DNA of 64,000 nucleotides from Biscogniauxia marginata (lineage: Eukaryota; Ascomycota; Sordariomycetes; Xylariales; Xylariaceae), in the NCBI GenBank assembly GCA_022695795.1, contig MU404103.1, positions 186,001-250,000 on the forward strand, read 5' to 3'. Below are positions 31,206 through 43,189 of this stretch, in pieces. The notes under the pieces are model-generated. The model was not told where the DNA came from and made no database searches. It saw only the letters and a program-made list of their open reading frames with translations. Position 1 is the stretch's first letter. Each line of letters starts with the position of its first letter. Made by a program: the position numbers and the translations under genes.

Positions 31206-32584
31206 ATGGCTGAGCAGCTCATTCTTAAAGGTACCCTCGAGGGCCACGTAAGTAACCGTCGTCGCTGGCGCATCAAGTCGGTAGCTAATTGTGCACCTTC
31301 AATCTTCAGAATGGCTGGGTTACCAGCTTGGCCACCTCCATGGAGAAGTACGAACACCCCGTTCTGACGATGCGCCCGTGGGCCCCAGATCGCATGCTTA
31401 CCGTGATCCTCGCAGCCCCAACATGCTTCTTTCCGGCAGCCGTGACAAGACGCTGATCATCTGGAACCTCACCCGCGACGAGTCGCAGTACGGCTACCCG
31501 AAACGGTCCCTCCACGGCCACTCTCACATCGTCTCGGACTGTGTACGTTGAATCGCTCGCTCTCGGGCGCAATTAGCGGCGGGGGGAATGCTGACGGGTC
31601 GGGCTTCATTCAGGTTATCTCCTCGGACGGCGCCTACGCTCTGTCCGCCTCGTGGGACAAGACGCTCCGACTGTGGGAGCTTGCGACCGGTTCTACCACC
31701 CGACGCTTCGTCGGCCACACCAACGACGTCCTCTCCGTTTCCTTCTCCGCCGATAACCGGCAGATCGTCTCTGGCTCTCGCGACCGAACAATCAAGCTGT
31801 GGAACACGCTGGGTGACTGCAAGTTCACCATCACCGACAAGGGCCACACCGAGTGGGTTTCATGCGTGCGCTTCAGCCCCAACCCCCAGAACCCCGTCAT
31901 CGTCTCCAGCTCCTGGGACAAGCTCGTCAAGGTAGGTCGCAGTCCATGTCTGATATACGTCCTCCGTGGGGGAGGGGAGAGATGCGAGGGTTCATATGAT
32001 GCTTTGCAACTTATAAAGTATTTGCTACTTCAGAGCTTGCTTGCAAGCCATGAGACCACTAAACACCGTGCACTGATGATGCGCATCTCTCCTCATTTTC
32101 GTATCGAGTCGTTGGCAGCGACAGCGCTCGGGATCGCCTGCTGACTTTCCTTTCTTAGGTTTGGGAACTCTCGACCTGCAAGCTTCAGACCGACCACATC
32201 GGCCACACTGGCTACATCAACACCGTCACCATCTCCCCCGACGGCTCCCTATGCGCCTCCGGCGGCAAGGACGGCACTACCATGCTGTGGGATCTGAACG
32301 AGTCGAAGCACCTGTACTCGTTGAATGCCGGTGACGAGATCCACGCCCTTGTCTTCTCCCCCAACCGGTACTGGCTCTGTGCTGCCACTGCCAGCAGCAT
32401 CATCATCTTCGATCTGGAGAAGAAGAGCAAGGTTGACGAGCTGAAGCCCGAGTTCACCTCGGTTGGCAAGAAGAGCCGCGAACCCGAGTGTGTGAGCTTG
32501 GCCTGGAGCGCGGATGGTCAGACTCTATTTGCCGGTTACACTGACAACATTATCCGCGCATGGGGTGTTATGTCGAGAGCATAA
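31206..32584 (+). CDS. cpc-2: CPC2/RACK1 ribosome-associated WD40 protein
   Basis: Five exons (31206-31247, 31310-31347, 31416-31542, 31614-31931, 32159-32584) give 316 aa, the exact size expected for fungal RACK1 (yeast Asc1, Neurospora CPC-2). Seven WD40 blades are visible, for example [60 protein letters not shown] and [15 protein letters not shown]. It binds the small ribosomal subunit head and links signalling to translation and cross-pathway amino-acid control in the cytosol. Introns are 62, 68, 71 and 227 nt; the last is three times longer than the others and carries a snoRNA-like element (separate entry). The first two coding exons are only 42 and 38 nt. Another amino-acid-control gene, GCN1, lies 24 kb downstream. 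Confidence 0.97.
31976..32092 (+). ncRNA. snR24: Intronic C/D-box snoRNA, U24/snR24-like
   Basis: It lies inside the 227-nt fourth intron of cpc-2. An 11-bp perfect stem (31976-31986 pairs with 32082-32092) encloses a C box ATGATGC (31996-32002) and a D box CTGA (32073-32076). Between them are TATTTGCTACTT (about 32019-32030) directly before a D'-like CAGA (32031-32034), and a C'-like TGAGA (32051-32055). From established knowledge, the yeast RACK1 gene ASC1 carries snR24 (U24) in its intron, and U24 has an ATTTGCTA guide before D'. The shared host and guide make homology likely. It would direct 2'-O-methylation of large-subunit rRNA in the nucleolus. The C box departs from RTGATGA at its last base. 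Mature ends are not determined. Confidence 0.8.
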
Positions 32585-34953
32585 GTCCTTCCTGGGGATT
32601 GGTCATTGACTGGGCGTATGGATTGGGCTGTCATTTGGTCTTTAAAGGGAGATGGCAATCGCTATGACTGGCAGTGAAAACATTAGAGCATTACGCTGCT
32701 GCTCGGTTGCTACCACATGAGGTACACCCAAAAGAAATTTACGATTTGTGAAGCCAAAAAATATGTCTCCTGTCTTGTCTCGATCATGAGTGAATGGCCT
32801 ACCCACAACGCTCCTAGTTTTCTCCTCCCTAGAAAACGTCCCTAGATTGGGTCCGTATAAATAGGAGGCCTATGGTGTTAACTCACATAGCCCTTCACGC
32901 TCATCTGTGCTCTCGTGCGATATGCCTGTTAATACGCCATGTCCAGCGATCTGAACTTGAAATAGTATAAACATCCATATATTTCTTTTTTAGGGTATCC
33001 CCCCGTCCCTCCCCTTTTCTTTTAGTTTTCTTTTACCCCAAGCTTAGGACGTAGGTAGGTTCCGCTGCCTTTTGTTTTCCTGTCGTGGGTACGGCGGCCT
33101 CCTTGATGGACACTGTTAAGCTGTGACAACTATAATAACGTCAAGGTACATCAACGTCTTGAGCAGTCAATATACGTGTGGCTTATACTCTAGCTGCCGC
33201 GATGTTGAATGAAGCCCAATGACCTTTCATATTTCTTGATGGCTTGTCGCCCTTCCAAGTAATGAAGTACCTACCTACCCTCCACTTGATGATAGACTAG
33301 GGACGAGAGGTTTAGGAGTTGGTCCCTTTGGTGCATGTATGCGGAGATGGGCGCCTATCATCGTAGTTGGAGCCGGGCCATTGTTGGCCTAGATAATGAT
33401 GTTGAGGTGCGTAACATGGAAAAGATACGCCATGGGCGTACGGCTGCTGCTTTGCAGTCGGGCAGTAAGGTTTGCTACCTGTGAGCTTTTCCCAGTGTGA
33501 CCTAATCGTGTTGCTAATGGGATTCAGGCCAGTCCGTGAAGGACTCGTGCTCAACCCCGTATTTCCTTCGCGAATCTTGGCGGCGAGATGGTTTATTAGG
33601 ACGACGAGAATTTCTATCAGTAAACTACAAAGACGTGTCCGTGTTATAACCAGGAACGTTTTGAAAATGCAAATGTATATGTCTGTCTCATTCCACCCCA
33701 TATTCATAAGTAGACAATGCCTATGGCAACCCCAAACCAGCTCACTTGCAGTTCATCTGCGGGATACTACCTTGCGGCACGAGGCTGCAACACTAGTTCG
33801 GAGTAGACTCTGAACTAGAACAATTCCTTTGATTCCTCCTTAGTATTCTCGATAATCCTTTCCTCTGTATTGACTCTAGAGACCTTAACAAGGGTGCTTT
33901 TAACCATGGATACTCCTGGTGGCTGGGCCAGAATTTGGCCTATACTCTTGTGCCACACATCATCAACAGATATACAACTATATGCAGTTCGCATCTCCCT
34001 ATCATCCCAACCCAAACATTAATATTAGGAAGCATGTCCCGGTATTTGATGATTTTGGGTTATTCCTTGAGTCTCAGTAGACAGACAGACAGACTACTCT
34101 TTCGTGTAAACAGTAATCTTCGTCTATAAACGCAGAAGAAAACTCTTGAATATCTCAGTGCATATTGATCCATGACTGGGTTAGATACATGATTGCTTCC
34201 AAATTACTGCGGTACATGTCCTCAGCGGCAACTAATATCCGTGGTAACGTAACAAAACCCCCGGGATGCACGGGAGAGCTTTCAGTTCCTAGCTTCCGAG
34301 TATACGTAAAATCAATTCACATCGGTCCCGAGTCTCAACGGCGATATAAGTTGTGACGGGTTTCACCTGTTGCATGTTTACTATTCCTTAGGCATTATAA
34401 AATACCACCCAGGATGCTGCCAGGGATGGGATTTCGCTAATCGACGGGGCATTCCCCTGCCAAGATAGTATATGAGTAGATATGTATGTAGATATGTATG
34501 TACACACGTTCTGCAAGTTCTCTTCCAGCTGAAAATAACACTCAACCTCGATTTGCCCTGCAGGTTCGCACCAACCAACAACGGTGATCGACACCGAAGA
34601 CCCCAGCATTAGAGAATGGACCGTTGTAACCACGACAGGCCTGATCTATAGTCTTAGTTGCCAACCCCCCCTTAACACCTGCAGCTGAGCGGCGCAGCAG
34701 CAAAAGAAAAACCCTTGCCAAGAGGATTCCCATATCTATCGACCTTGTTCGCTGGGACGCACTGGTGAAGGAAATAGACCTTTAATCTACTAGTCCTAGC
34801 AATTTATTTTTATTTTGTAGCGCGACGTTTATATGTGTGGCCATCGTACGTGCGTTCCCTGCCGAGGTCCATATCTTTCCACATATATATTTATGTATAT
34901 CCACTCAAATATATGTATCCAATGAGACCCCGTCAGTGCGGGTTCGCTAGACG
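32585..34953. other. Intergenic, no gene recognised
   Basis: 2.4 kb with cpc-2 3' sequence and a CAGA run (34079-34093). A 131-codon minus-strand frame (33312-33707) has no recognisable domain. Confidence 0.5.
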
Positions 34954-36123
34954 ATGACGACGACCATACGGTCGGGACAGTTCACCTCGTCCGAGCTCGA
35001 TCCGCCGCTCACAACACACTTCACGCCGGATTCAAGTTGCACAGGGTGGCAGGTGAATACTTCCAGGGGCTCTGGGTCAGGTTTCGCGGCCTTCACAAGC
35101 GAGGTCTGTGGCACTATGCGCACGGTATGCTATTCGTCTACCTCGAGCGACATCGTGGCCACAGGGTACGCAACGGCACTCTACCTTACAGGCCCGACGG
35201 TTAGCCCGCGACTCCTGGATCCCATCCCTACAACCTTCACAACAGCCACGCGTTCCCCTAGCAACATTGTTCCTAGTTCTTCGTGCTCCCCGGTTCGCCT
35301 TGTAAGCCGGTCAGCATCAGAGAACAGCACAAATATCGGAGCCGGCGTGGGCGGCGGTCTTGGCGGCGCCGCACTCCTCAGTCTAGGGATATATCTCTTG
35401 GTACGGTATCGGAAGAAACGTGCAACTAAGGGGGAAGAGGATAAGTCCATTTCGCCGGAGCCGGATCGCCACCATGGATGCCCGGGGTCTCAACCCAAGC
35501 CCGAGCGTACACCCAGTCCGATTAGCGGACCCGAAGTTTCTGCCAAGAAACCAGAGTCCGCTCCTCACTCGGACCGTCAGGGGCATGTCGAGAGCATGCC
35601 TTCTGAACCAATTGAGCTGGAGGCCGCACCTGTCATGCGGGGGATGTCCCCTGCGCCTCAAGGAGAAGGCCATTACATAGATCGCAGCGCGGAGGACATC
35701 ATAATTCAGTCACAGCCCCCGGTCCCGGCCGAACTTCCCGGCTCTGAGGTGTCCATAGCCGAACTAGAATCTCCTCACCTGACGGCGACGTCGCCAATAA
35801 CCACGATAACGGCGATTTCCACCACCTCCACTGCGACGACCACAACGACGGCGCCTACCGTTACGAGAACATCTTCTGGAAGGGGAGAAAACCAGCCCCC
35901 TGCACAACGAGCCGCCTCCCCCCGCACGCCCGCCTCGCACATCTCGCGAGCCATCTCCCCTTCGCTTTCCATGTTTTCGTACTCCTCTGCGGCACCCTCC
36001 GAGATCCACACCCTGAACGAGGACACGCCCCGGGTGCTGAACCCGGAGGAACGCCGCCGGCAACTCTTGGCGCTTCAGGAGGAGGCGAGGCGTCGGGAGG
36101 AGGCACCGCCACGGAGGATATAG
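34954..36123 (+). CDS. Single-pass membrane protein with Ser/Thr-rich tail, unknown function
   Basis: A 389-aa single frame. Residues 1-125 are Ser/Thr-rich with four cysteines (SSCTGW, SEVCGTM, TVCYSS, SSCSPV) and the motif DPPLTTHFTPDSSC, similar to the PLTTxFTPPxSC opening seen in a family of fungal wall-facing membrane proteins. One span lies at about 127-151 (IGAGVGGGLGGAALLSLGIYLLV) followed by basic RYRKKR, so the long C-terminus should be cytoplasmic. That tail is Pro/Ser/Thr-rich with a TTITAISTTSTATTTTTA stretch and a charged helical end (NPEERRRQLLALQEEARRR). No signal peptide is seen; a TAG acceptor-like site lies just upstream of the ATG (34948-34950), so an unseen 5' exon is possible. 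A sensor-like or wall-stress role is only a guess from architecture. Confidence 0.65.
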   Translation: MTTTIRSGQFTSSELDPPLTTHFTPDSSCTGWQVNTSRGSGSGFAAFTSEVCGTMRTVCYSSTSSDIVATGYATALYLTGPTVSPRLLDPIPTTFTTATRSPSNIVPSSSCSPVRLVSRSASENSTNIGAGVGGGLGGAALLSLGIYLLVRYRKKRATKGEEDKSISPEPDRHHGCPGSQPKPERTPSPISGPEVSAKKPESAPHSDRQGHVESMPSEPIELEAAPVMRGMSPAPQGEGHYIDRSAEDIIIQSQPPVPAELPGSEVSIAELESPHLTATSPITTITAISTTSTATTTTTAPTVTRTSSGRGENQPPAQRAASPRTPASHISRAISPSLSMFSYSSAAPSEIHTLNEDTPRVLNPEERRRQLLALQEEARRREEAPPRRI

Positions 36124-38153
36124 GGTATCTATCTGATCAATGATAATAACGACAATAATAATAATAAAGGGGAGAAAAAAATTTAAGAGGGGAAAGAAAG
36201 AAGGGACGGATAATGAGGCTAAAGTACGAGTGCGGACGGGAGGTCATAGTGGGACAAGCACGAAAGCAAGAAATATCTGCCCGTCCTCTGACTGAGGACG
36301 AGGACCGGGGGGGAAGGGCCGGGGGGGGGAGACGTTATAAAGGGGGCACACCAACGCGATACCGGTTCTTGCTCTGGCTTCCCTTCGGAACTTGGAGACA
36401 TAGTTCGCTGTCGATAACATACACCCATGCGCGCGCACACACATAACTGTTCCTCCTCCTTACCCGAGAGGTAGGTAGCTACTATATGCCCGCTACGAAA
36501 CACACGGTTCACTTTGGGCTGCTGGATTATATACATTTGTCTGCCTTGTTGCAGACGTAACCCCACCCCCCCAAAACCTAGCCAGTCTACTGCCTATAGG
36601 GCCCAGTCATTCAGTCAGTTAACTCATCGAGAGTTATCCTCCGGCACTCACTGGCTCAAGCAATTTCACGGACTAGGTATGAGTTGAGCCGCTCCCCATT
36701 CACACATGGAGACATCGTCGGGGTATACAGGGTACAGCAGACTAGTTAGCTACCTACCTACCTACCTACCTAACTTGCTTTTTCTGCGCATATATGAAAC
36801 AGGAGGGGAAGGGGGTTTGAAAAAAGAATCCTACCTAGGGACTACGTAATACGGAAGCACGTGGAGCTCTCTCCGCCACATCCAGACTTACGAAGAAGTC
36901 CGTCCGTCCGTCTCTCTATCTCTCTCTCTCATGGCACATACGCATCTATCATCTATGTGTCTATCCTACCTACCCACACGGGCGTGCGTAACACGATACG
37001 ACCGTCCGATATAACGAATACGTATAACGCATAACGATCTATATTACATGTGCACCTACTCATGATTCTCTCTGTACATATTACACTAACGCTGATCGAT
37101 TACGCGTCCCCACGATAGCATCCCCCGCCTTAGCACGGCACGGCACGGCATAGCATAGAATTGAAGAATACACGTAAACCCATATACAAGCGATAGAACG
37201 CCCCCTTTTTTCTTTTTGAAACTCATCTTTAGTCCTGAACCATGTATTTCATTCTATTAGGGAGCTGTAGCAGTACATGGATGTATGTCGTTAAAGCAGG
37301 TAGATGCAAGTTTATCATAACAACTTCATCAACTTGTTGTAGATGAATGTTCCCCGTTTTTAGAAGGCCTACTAATAAATGCACATATAAAAATAAAAAT
37401 AAAAACCCTATAACAGCAGCATCAAGGCCTTACAATTCTCAATAAGCTACCATTTCCAGGCATACCGCCTAATAAATTCATCCAAGTGGACTAAGGTTTA
37501 GTAGTTTAAAATGTATCTATCAAATGTACGGGGACAATAAATATCTAAGATCTGTACGAAAGTGTTATCGATTGGGACTTAGCTTAGCGGGAGGGAGTCC
37601 AGATGTCTCATTAAACGGACCAACTAGGATGCCAACACTTGAATTATAAGTTGCTTTTGTCGTCTAAGCTCGAGAACACGGCATTGTTAGACCAGGCCCC
37701 CCACTCCCCCTATCGGCCTCTACGATGGTTGATTAAATGGTATAACATTACCAGGCACAAAAATAGACAAAGATTGATTAAGTTTGAGCGTAAACGGAGG
37801 TCTTCATTTGTTCCAAGGATACATCTCGTGCTCCTCTTCTAGCCGATATACAGCTATAGACCAGCTTTCGCAGTATCATCCAGCCGTATCGAAAACCATT
37901 ACATTCCACCAAACCACAGACCTCATCAAAATGGCACTCTCGACCGGAACTTGAATTATTATGTGTCCCGGGAGACAGGACTAGCCCGGAGGCCGTTCGA
38001 CACAGGCTTTGAATAGAAACAAGCTTCAGTTTTTTTCGTTCTTCTCCAGGAAGCCTACCCAGCTTGTAGGGATGCGGCTGTCATTCAACACCACGCTTTT
38101 TTGCAGTTCCACGCGAGAGGATCAAGTCAGGAAGTCCATGCACCGAGTCCTGT
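36124..38153. other. Intergenic, low-complexity rich
   Basis: Two kilobases between convergent genes. It holds AATAATAA and A-rich runs (36140-36182), a G-rich stretch (36305-36330), a CTAC array (36748-36773), CT-rich DNA (36900-36930) and a CGGCA repeat (37132-37150). No gene recognised. Confidence 0.55.
36748..36773 (+). repeat. (CTAC)n array
   Basis: About six uninterrupted CTAC/CCTA units, related in sequence to the dispersed CCTAGGTA-type motif. Confidence 0.85.
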
Positions 38154-39411
38154 CTATATCATGGTTCTCGGTTGTGTATGAGGTTCCAAATCCTCGTATC
38201 GTCTGGCGTTCATATCTAGCTGGGACGAATAGGACTCCTTCGATGGCGAGTATGGGTATTTAGGCGAGGTCGGATAGATACTTGAGGGCGTTCCTGTATA
38301 CGTCTTGGCCATGCCTATTTCGGAGCTGCGGACATCTGGCGCATACTGTCGGCCAGATCCCGGGAGGGGGTCGGAGATTTTCAAAGAACGGGCCTTAGCA
38401 CCACGGCGCGTCGCCTCCTTTCCTCGCCTACGGCGCATACACAAACAGAGGGCGATAATTGCGGTCATTATGATTGCCACACCTGCACCTGCCCCAATCC
38501 CTGCCTTTACAGCAACCGGAAGTCCGTTACTAGAAGATCCCTCGTCGTCGGTTCCGTCGTCGTTAGATGCTGCTACCGTTGCTGCTGCGGTAGCACTGGA
38601 CGTACCGGAGGCGGTTGAGTCAGATATGGTAATAGGATCTGACGTCGAAGTTGAAGAGTCCTGTTTTGGGAAATTAGCCACTGGACCTGAGAATGCAGCT
38701 ATGGGCATTGACTCACGGGAGTTTCGGATATCTCAGCAGCTGGGGTTGGACTCGTTGCAGTTGATCCAGTGGTCGGCTCTACAGTATCTGCAGCAACCTC
38801 TGAAGTAGCCCCTTCATTGGTAGGACTCGGCGCTGGCGTTATCTCAGGAGTCGTCTCGGCAGCCGTGGGTGAGGGGCTAGTAGTTGGTTCTGGGGCCGGA
38901 GTGGCAGCAGGAGTGGTGGCTGGGAGCCCGGCACTAGAAGATAGAGCTGTGAAAGTAGGGAATAAGTCAGCACTGTCTCTCTAGGTGTCTGTTCGGAATG
39001 CTATTTCCGTCTACCAACTTACCGGCACAAATGTCCTTGCCATATTGCTCAGCCATGTCAGCCTGGGCGGCTGCCTCACTGGCACATGCTTGGTTGACAC
39101 AATCCCTGATGCCATTGAAGAGGTCGCCAGACCTGCCACACATGCATAGCCTGTCACCAACACCGCATCCCAGGTTTGCCGTATTTGCAAATACACCATC
39201 TACACAGCCCACCTGGAGAGTGTGATGTTAGCAATGGTCCGTCTTTTTATGGCCTACAATAAATTCAAGACATGTCGACCTGCGCATTACATCGTATGAG
39301 GGACTGTGTATAATTTGACTGACTTACTGCGCAGGGAGATGCCGCTGTGTTCTGGGCATCAACATGGCCTAGGAATAGGACCACGAGGGCTGTGAAGGCC
39401 GAGACCAGCAT
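38154..39411 (-). CDS. CFEM-domain single-pass membrane protein
   Basis: Four exons (39411-39328, 39212-39023, 38946-38717, 38660-38154) with introns of 115, 76 and 56 nt give 336 aa. Residues 1-19 are a signal peptide (MLVSAFTALVVLFLGHVDA). The CFEM domain spans about 26-92 with eight cysteines in order (PCAVGC, LGCGVGDRLCMCG, RDCVNQACA, DICA); the Asp in GDRLCMC sits where CFEM proteins bind haem iron. A Ser/Thr/Pro-rich stalk (about 93-215) precedes one transmembrane span at about 221-247 (IGAGAGVAIIMTAIIALCLCM), a basic stop RRRRGK and a 90-residue Pro/Ser/Tyr-rich cytoplasmic tail. It should sit in the plasma membrane with CFEM outside, as a possible haem/iron or surface-sensing protein. 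The last intron has an alternative AG 26 nt upstream of the chosen acceptor; the chosen acceptor gives normal intron length and a CTAAT branch. Confidence 0.85.
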
Positions 39412-40590
39412 CTTGGTGGAGTGGCAGGCACGTGAAGATGATAGTTCGAGGTGTGGTGAATAGTGAAGACAAATGTCCAGTTCAGACTCGTTCAAGGGCT
39501 CTCGCTTGGAAAGCTACGACGAAGAAAAATAGGCGACCGGCGTAAGGGAAAAGAAAAGGGGGGTATCAATTGGGGGTATTTCAAACGAAGTATAGTCAAG
39601 CTGGTTGACACGTAGAATAAAATCGGGGGACAACGGCGAGAACGGATCAGTGTCAGTGTCCCACGCAGTTGTCCATGATGATCCCAGAACGGGAGGAGAG
39701 GGGAACAGTGAGGGAGACGAGTGTGTGCCGGCAGAGAAAATTAGATTGGCATCAAAATTCTCTAAGCTGGGCAAATGTTTGCTCTCCTACCACCAACGCC
39801 GTGTGACAACAGACGATGTCTGTCGTTCGGGATCTGGAATCTCTCCTTCTTGGAATTTTTGATTGAGCTGTTTCGTGTTGTTGACTCCTCGGTCCACACG
39901 TGTGCGATGGTTCACGGTTGATGGTTGCTGGGTGTGTCCTCGTAGAAAATTGCCCAATCTCTCTCAGAGGTGACGGGTGCGAGTTGTTTGTTACACCTAG
40001 ACTCAGGTTGGCGTGGGAAGTGAGCGTCGAAGACTGGACGGGATAGAAGTGAATGCATGTACATGTATGTGAGGAGAGAGAACAAAGGAATGGAACGCGT
40101 CCCTAGGCCGCAAGTGAAGAGGTAGGTACAAGAGAAAAGAGGGAGGAGGCGAGAAAACAAGGTGGTGAGGGTGGCAGTGGTAAGTTGAAGTACGTAGACG
40201 GAACTGAGGGAAGGGTTGCGAGAGAAGGTACATGTGGGGCACCCCATGTATAAAACAGGAAGGTTGAAGAGATCTGGTTGGCTAGTGAGTTCCGGGGTCA
40301 GATTCGGATTGTGTCGTGCAGCCAGCGTCCACGCATATAGGTACATACATTTAATCATTACAAATAAGATGAATACCTGCGTGGTAAGTAGGTTATACCT
40401 CAGGTAACGTCATATCTATATACCTTTAAAAATTAAGAGAATACCTGTTTATTTGTATTAAGTAAATGTATATTTATTTTCAATTTTATTTTAATATACT
40501 ATAAAAATTATTGATGTTTAGATATAAAATATAAATATATAAGTACCTAAGTACAGCTTAACTTACTGAAAACCACAGTCTAAGTACATA

Positions 40591-40618
40591 TATGCGTGTG
40601 TGTGTGTGTGTGTGTGTG
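40591..40618 (+). repeat. (GT)n microsatellite
   Basis: About a dozen GT dinucleotides in a row. Confidence 0.9.
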
Positions 40619-40675
40619 CCCAGGTTTGCGCAAATCCACCTCCCCAGGAGAACAAACTTGGCAGAGCGTTAGCCC

Positions 40676-40716
40676 TTCGCATCCTTCGCATCCTTCGCAT
40701 CTTCGCATCTTCGCAT
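40676..40716 (+). repeat. TTCGCATCC/TTCGCATC short tandem repeat
   Basis: Five tandem CGCAT-containing units: first with 9-nt spacing, then 8-nt spacing after loss of one C. Confidence 0.85.
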
Positions 40717-43157
40717 GAACAACCGCGTCAAATATGGGAAGTTAGGCGATTGTCAGGCCGATCAGAGAAGACATGTCGTCAATGCAATCGTATTAGCAGC
40801 AGGGATCGGCTCCTATCAGCCAGAACCCTTCCATCATCCTCTAATTCGCCGTGGTGGATGATCGTCACAGGGAAGAGTCCTAGGCACTCCTCTGGGCAAG
40901 AGTCCTCGCCCCGGCTGCTTACGTAGTAATTGTTACAAGTTTGTCACATGGTTTGACTCTTTAAATTGGATAAGCGCTCGCAGATCTGAACGACTTGCTC
41001 TTCTTTCTCGAACCTCCTTCATCTAAGTGTTCTCAAATCAAGTCATAATGTAAGGTACTGGCGCTTGCTCACTCTCTAGTGTCATCACTAGTCTAACAGA
41101 TGATAGATCTCCTACCCGTTCAGGCTATTTCTTGGGGTTTCATAACCAACCGCCGTCCCTGATTGGATGGCGGCTTCTGAAATGGCCTTTCTTCTTTCTT
41201 CAGCTCTACTCGCCGGCGCAGCAGGTAGATCAATGTAGGTAACCATACCTGCCGCGTTGCAATAGGTTAGGTAGTTAAATTCCTACCTACCTAGGTATTT
41301 AGGTACCTATACGTTGGTGGTTTCGTCTATCCTTGCTCATTTAATCTATCCCTTGCCAAACCGCTTAACATCGCGCCCCGCGTTTCATCTTTACAATTAA
41401 GTGAACAGAAAATAAACAATTACATAGTAATAAGTAGGGTAGGCCTTTCCCATATTCTCCCCACCCAAATTCATGCCATTCTTCATCGGACCCTGCCGGT
41501 GTTAGTCAGAAGGCCGCTTCGACTAAGCCGTTGTATAAACTATGGAGGGCAAGCAGAACACTTGCGACGGAGCCGTCAATTGAACGAATTGACATTCCAG
41601 CCACTACAAGATCCTATTCATCCTACCAACAAGCAATCGTCTATTGTTGGGAACGTATGCGAGGTAGTGCAGCCGACCCGTTATCTCGAGTGTACACACG
41701 CACATCAGCCCGTCAATACCTCCACTCCTAACCTTCTATGCTAGATACAAACGCATGGGATGCCACTAGATTATTTGGGAATGATCTGGCTTTTCAAAGA
41801 TCCCGCTGATCTTCATCTGATTCATTGGCTCCATCTGTGAGGCACGTATAAGACGACTGATACTTTATAACTGAGAACATCTACGGAAGAGCTACGTCTC
41901 GTCCATCGATCCGCCGCTATCGGATAAAAACCCAATAGGTTTTAAGGTAATTATCACAGCTCACCGAGGCTTATGGAACGGCTAACTAATACCTGATCCA
42001 CTGCAGCTGCAACAACTGCGGTTTTAAGGAGTCTTTTTCTCCCAGTAGCCCCGGGAAGCCCATTCAAGACTTCTTAGATTTGTTTTCTTCTGTAGCTATC
42101 ATGTTCAATCATTTCGTCAACTTAGCTTGAGAGGCTCCCGTTGCATCTCGCTATCATAGCCTGGCAATTTATTTCTTTCCCCTGATACTAGGAACCTCCT
42201 AGTAAATACCGGGTTTTCTAGATCACACAACATGTATTATTAGGAGATGCCATATTCTTAATAGTCACAACACACTTTTTCATATGGTGTCTTGACCGTT
42301 CAAGGTAAGTGGAATTATGGTTGACAAGAGTTTCTATACTGTAAAACGACAGATGTGCATTCATGCTATATATAAATGATATCTCTAGTCTCATAATAAT
42401 AAACTAGATCACTCCGGGCAAAAACATATATACTAATATATACTATATAACGAGTTTGTGCGAAAAGGAGTTTATTTTATTATATTTTGTTTTATACACC
42501 ATTCCAAGTGACTATATTGAATGTCTTAAATTTATGTTCATGATAAGCGTACCCATTTTTTGCCGGCTTCAAGTCGCAATTCTAATTAAATTCTTACACA
42601 CCATATTTCTGCTTAGTAATGGGATAATAGGATAATGGGATGTTGCTGCCAAGTTAATGCTATAGAGATATCGCTTTAACAATTTGGAGTTGCTGGTATA
42701 TTGTGTTTACAGGTACTTCGTAGGTCCTTTCTGAATTCGGACTTAAAACGTTATCCCCTTACCCTCTCGCCCTCCCACGTAACATTAATCAAGGTACGAC
42801 TCTTGAATTAGAGGTTCGAATGCCCATCGTTTTTATATATTTAAAGGCATCTACTACCGTAGGAGTATTAAACATATGTGAATGGTGGGGTGTACCAGGA
42901 AATCTTGCGTTCTTTGCGAAACGTATAGTGCGCACAAACTTATATTGACAATTTGGTGGGAGAAAAAAAGGCGTGTATAGTGTTAATATGAAAACGAGAC
43001 TAAATACCCTCATTATTTTTTCTCACTAAACCACGTATTGATGAACAGATGGCTACTTATAAGGACTTAGTAATATCGAACAAAGCTTGTCATTTATAAC
43101 ACTTGAACGGGCGTCTCATTTCATCTACTCTATCATGAACGTGGAAGCGGTAGACAA

Positions 43158-43188
<31 letters not shown>

Positions 43189-43189
43189 A
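43158..43189 (+). repeat. (GATA)n(GA)n microsatellite
   Basis: A short GATA run that passes into a GA run of about eleven units. Confidence 0.9.

Noticed and set aside
33312..33707. 131-codon minus-strand frame in the cpc-2 to membrane-protein gap
   Set aside because: No domain, signal peptide or membrane pattern, and no intron that extends it.
38661..38716. Shorter last intron in the CFEM gene using the TTCTCAG acceptor
   Set aside because: It would leave an intron of only 30 nt, below the working minimum; the acceptor at AAAACAG gives 56 nt and a CTAAT branch.
39912..40358. 148-codon minus-strand frame upstream of the CFEM gene
   Set aside because: Low-complexity Leu/Tyr/Ser content, no recognisable motif; likely promoter or leader sequence.
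42785..42830. tRNA-like GGTTCGAATGCCC segment
   Set aside because: It resembles a B box, but the flanking bases do not form a 5-bp T stem and no acceptor or D arm is found upstream.
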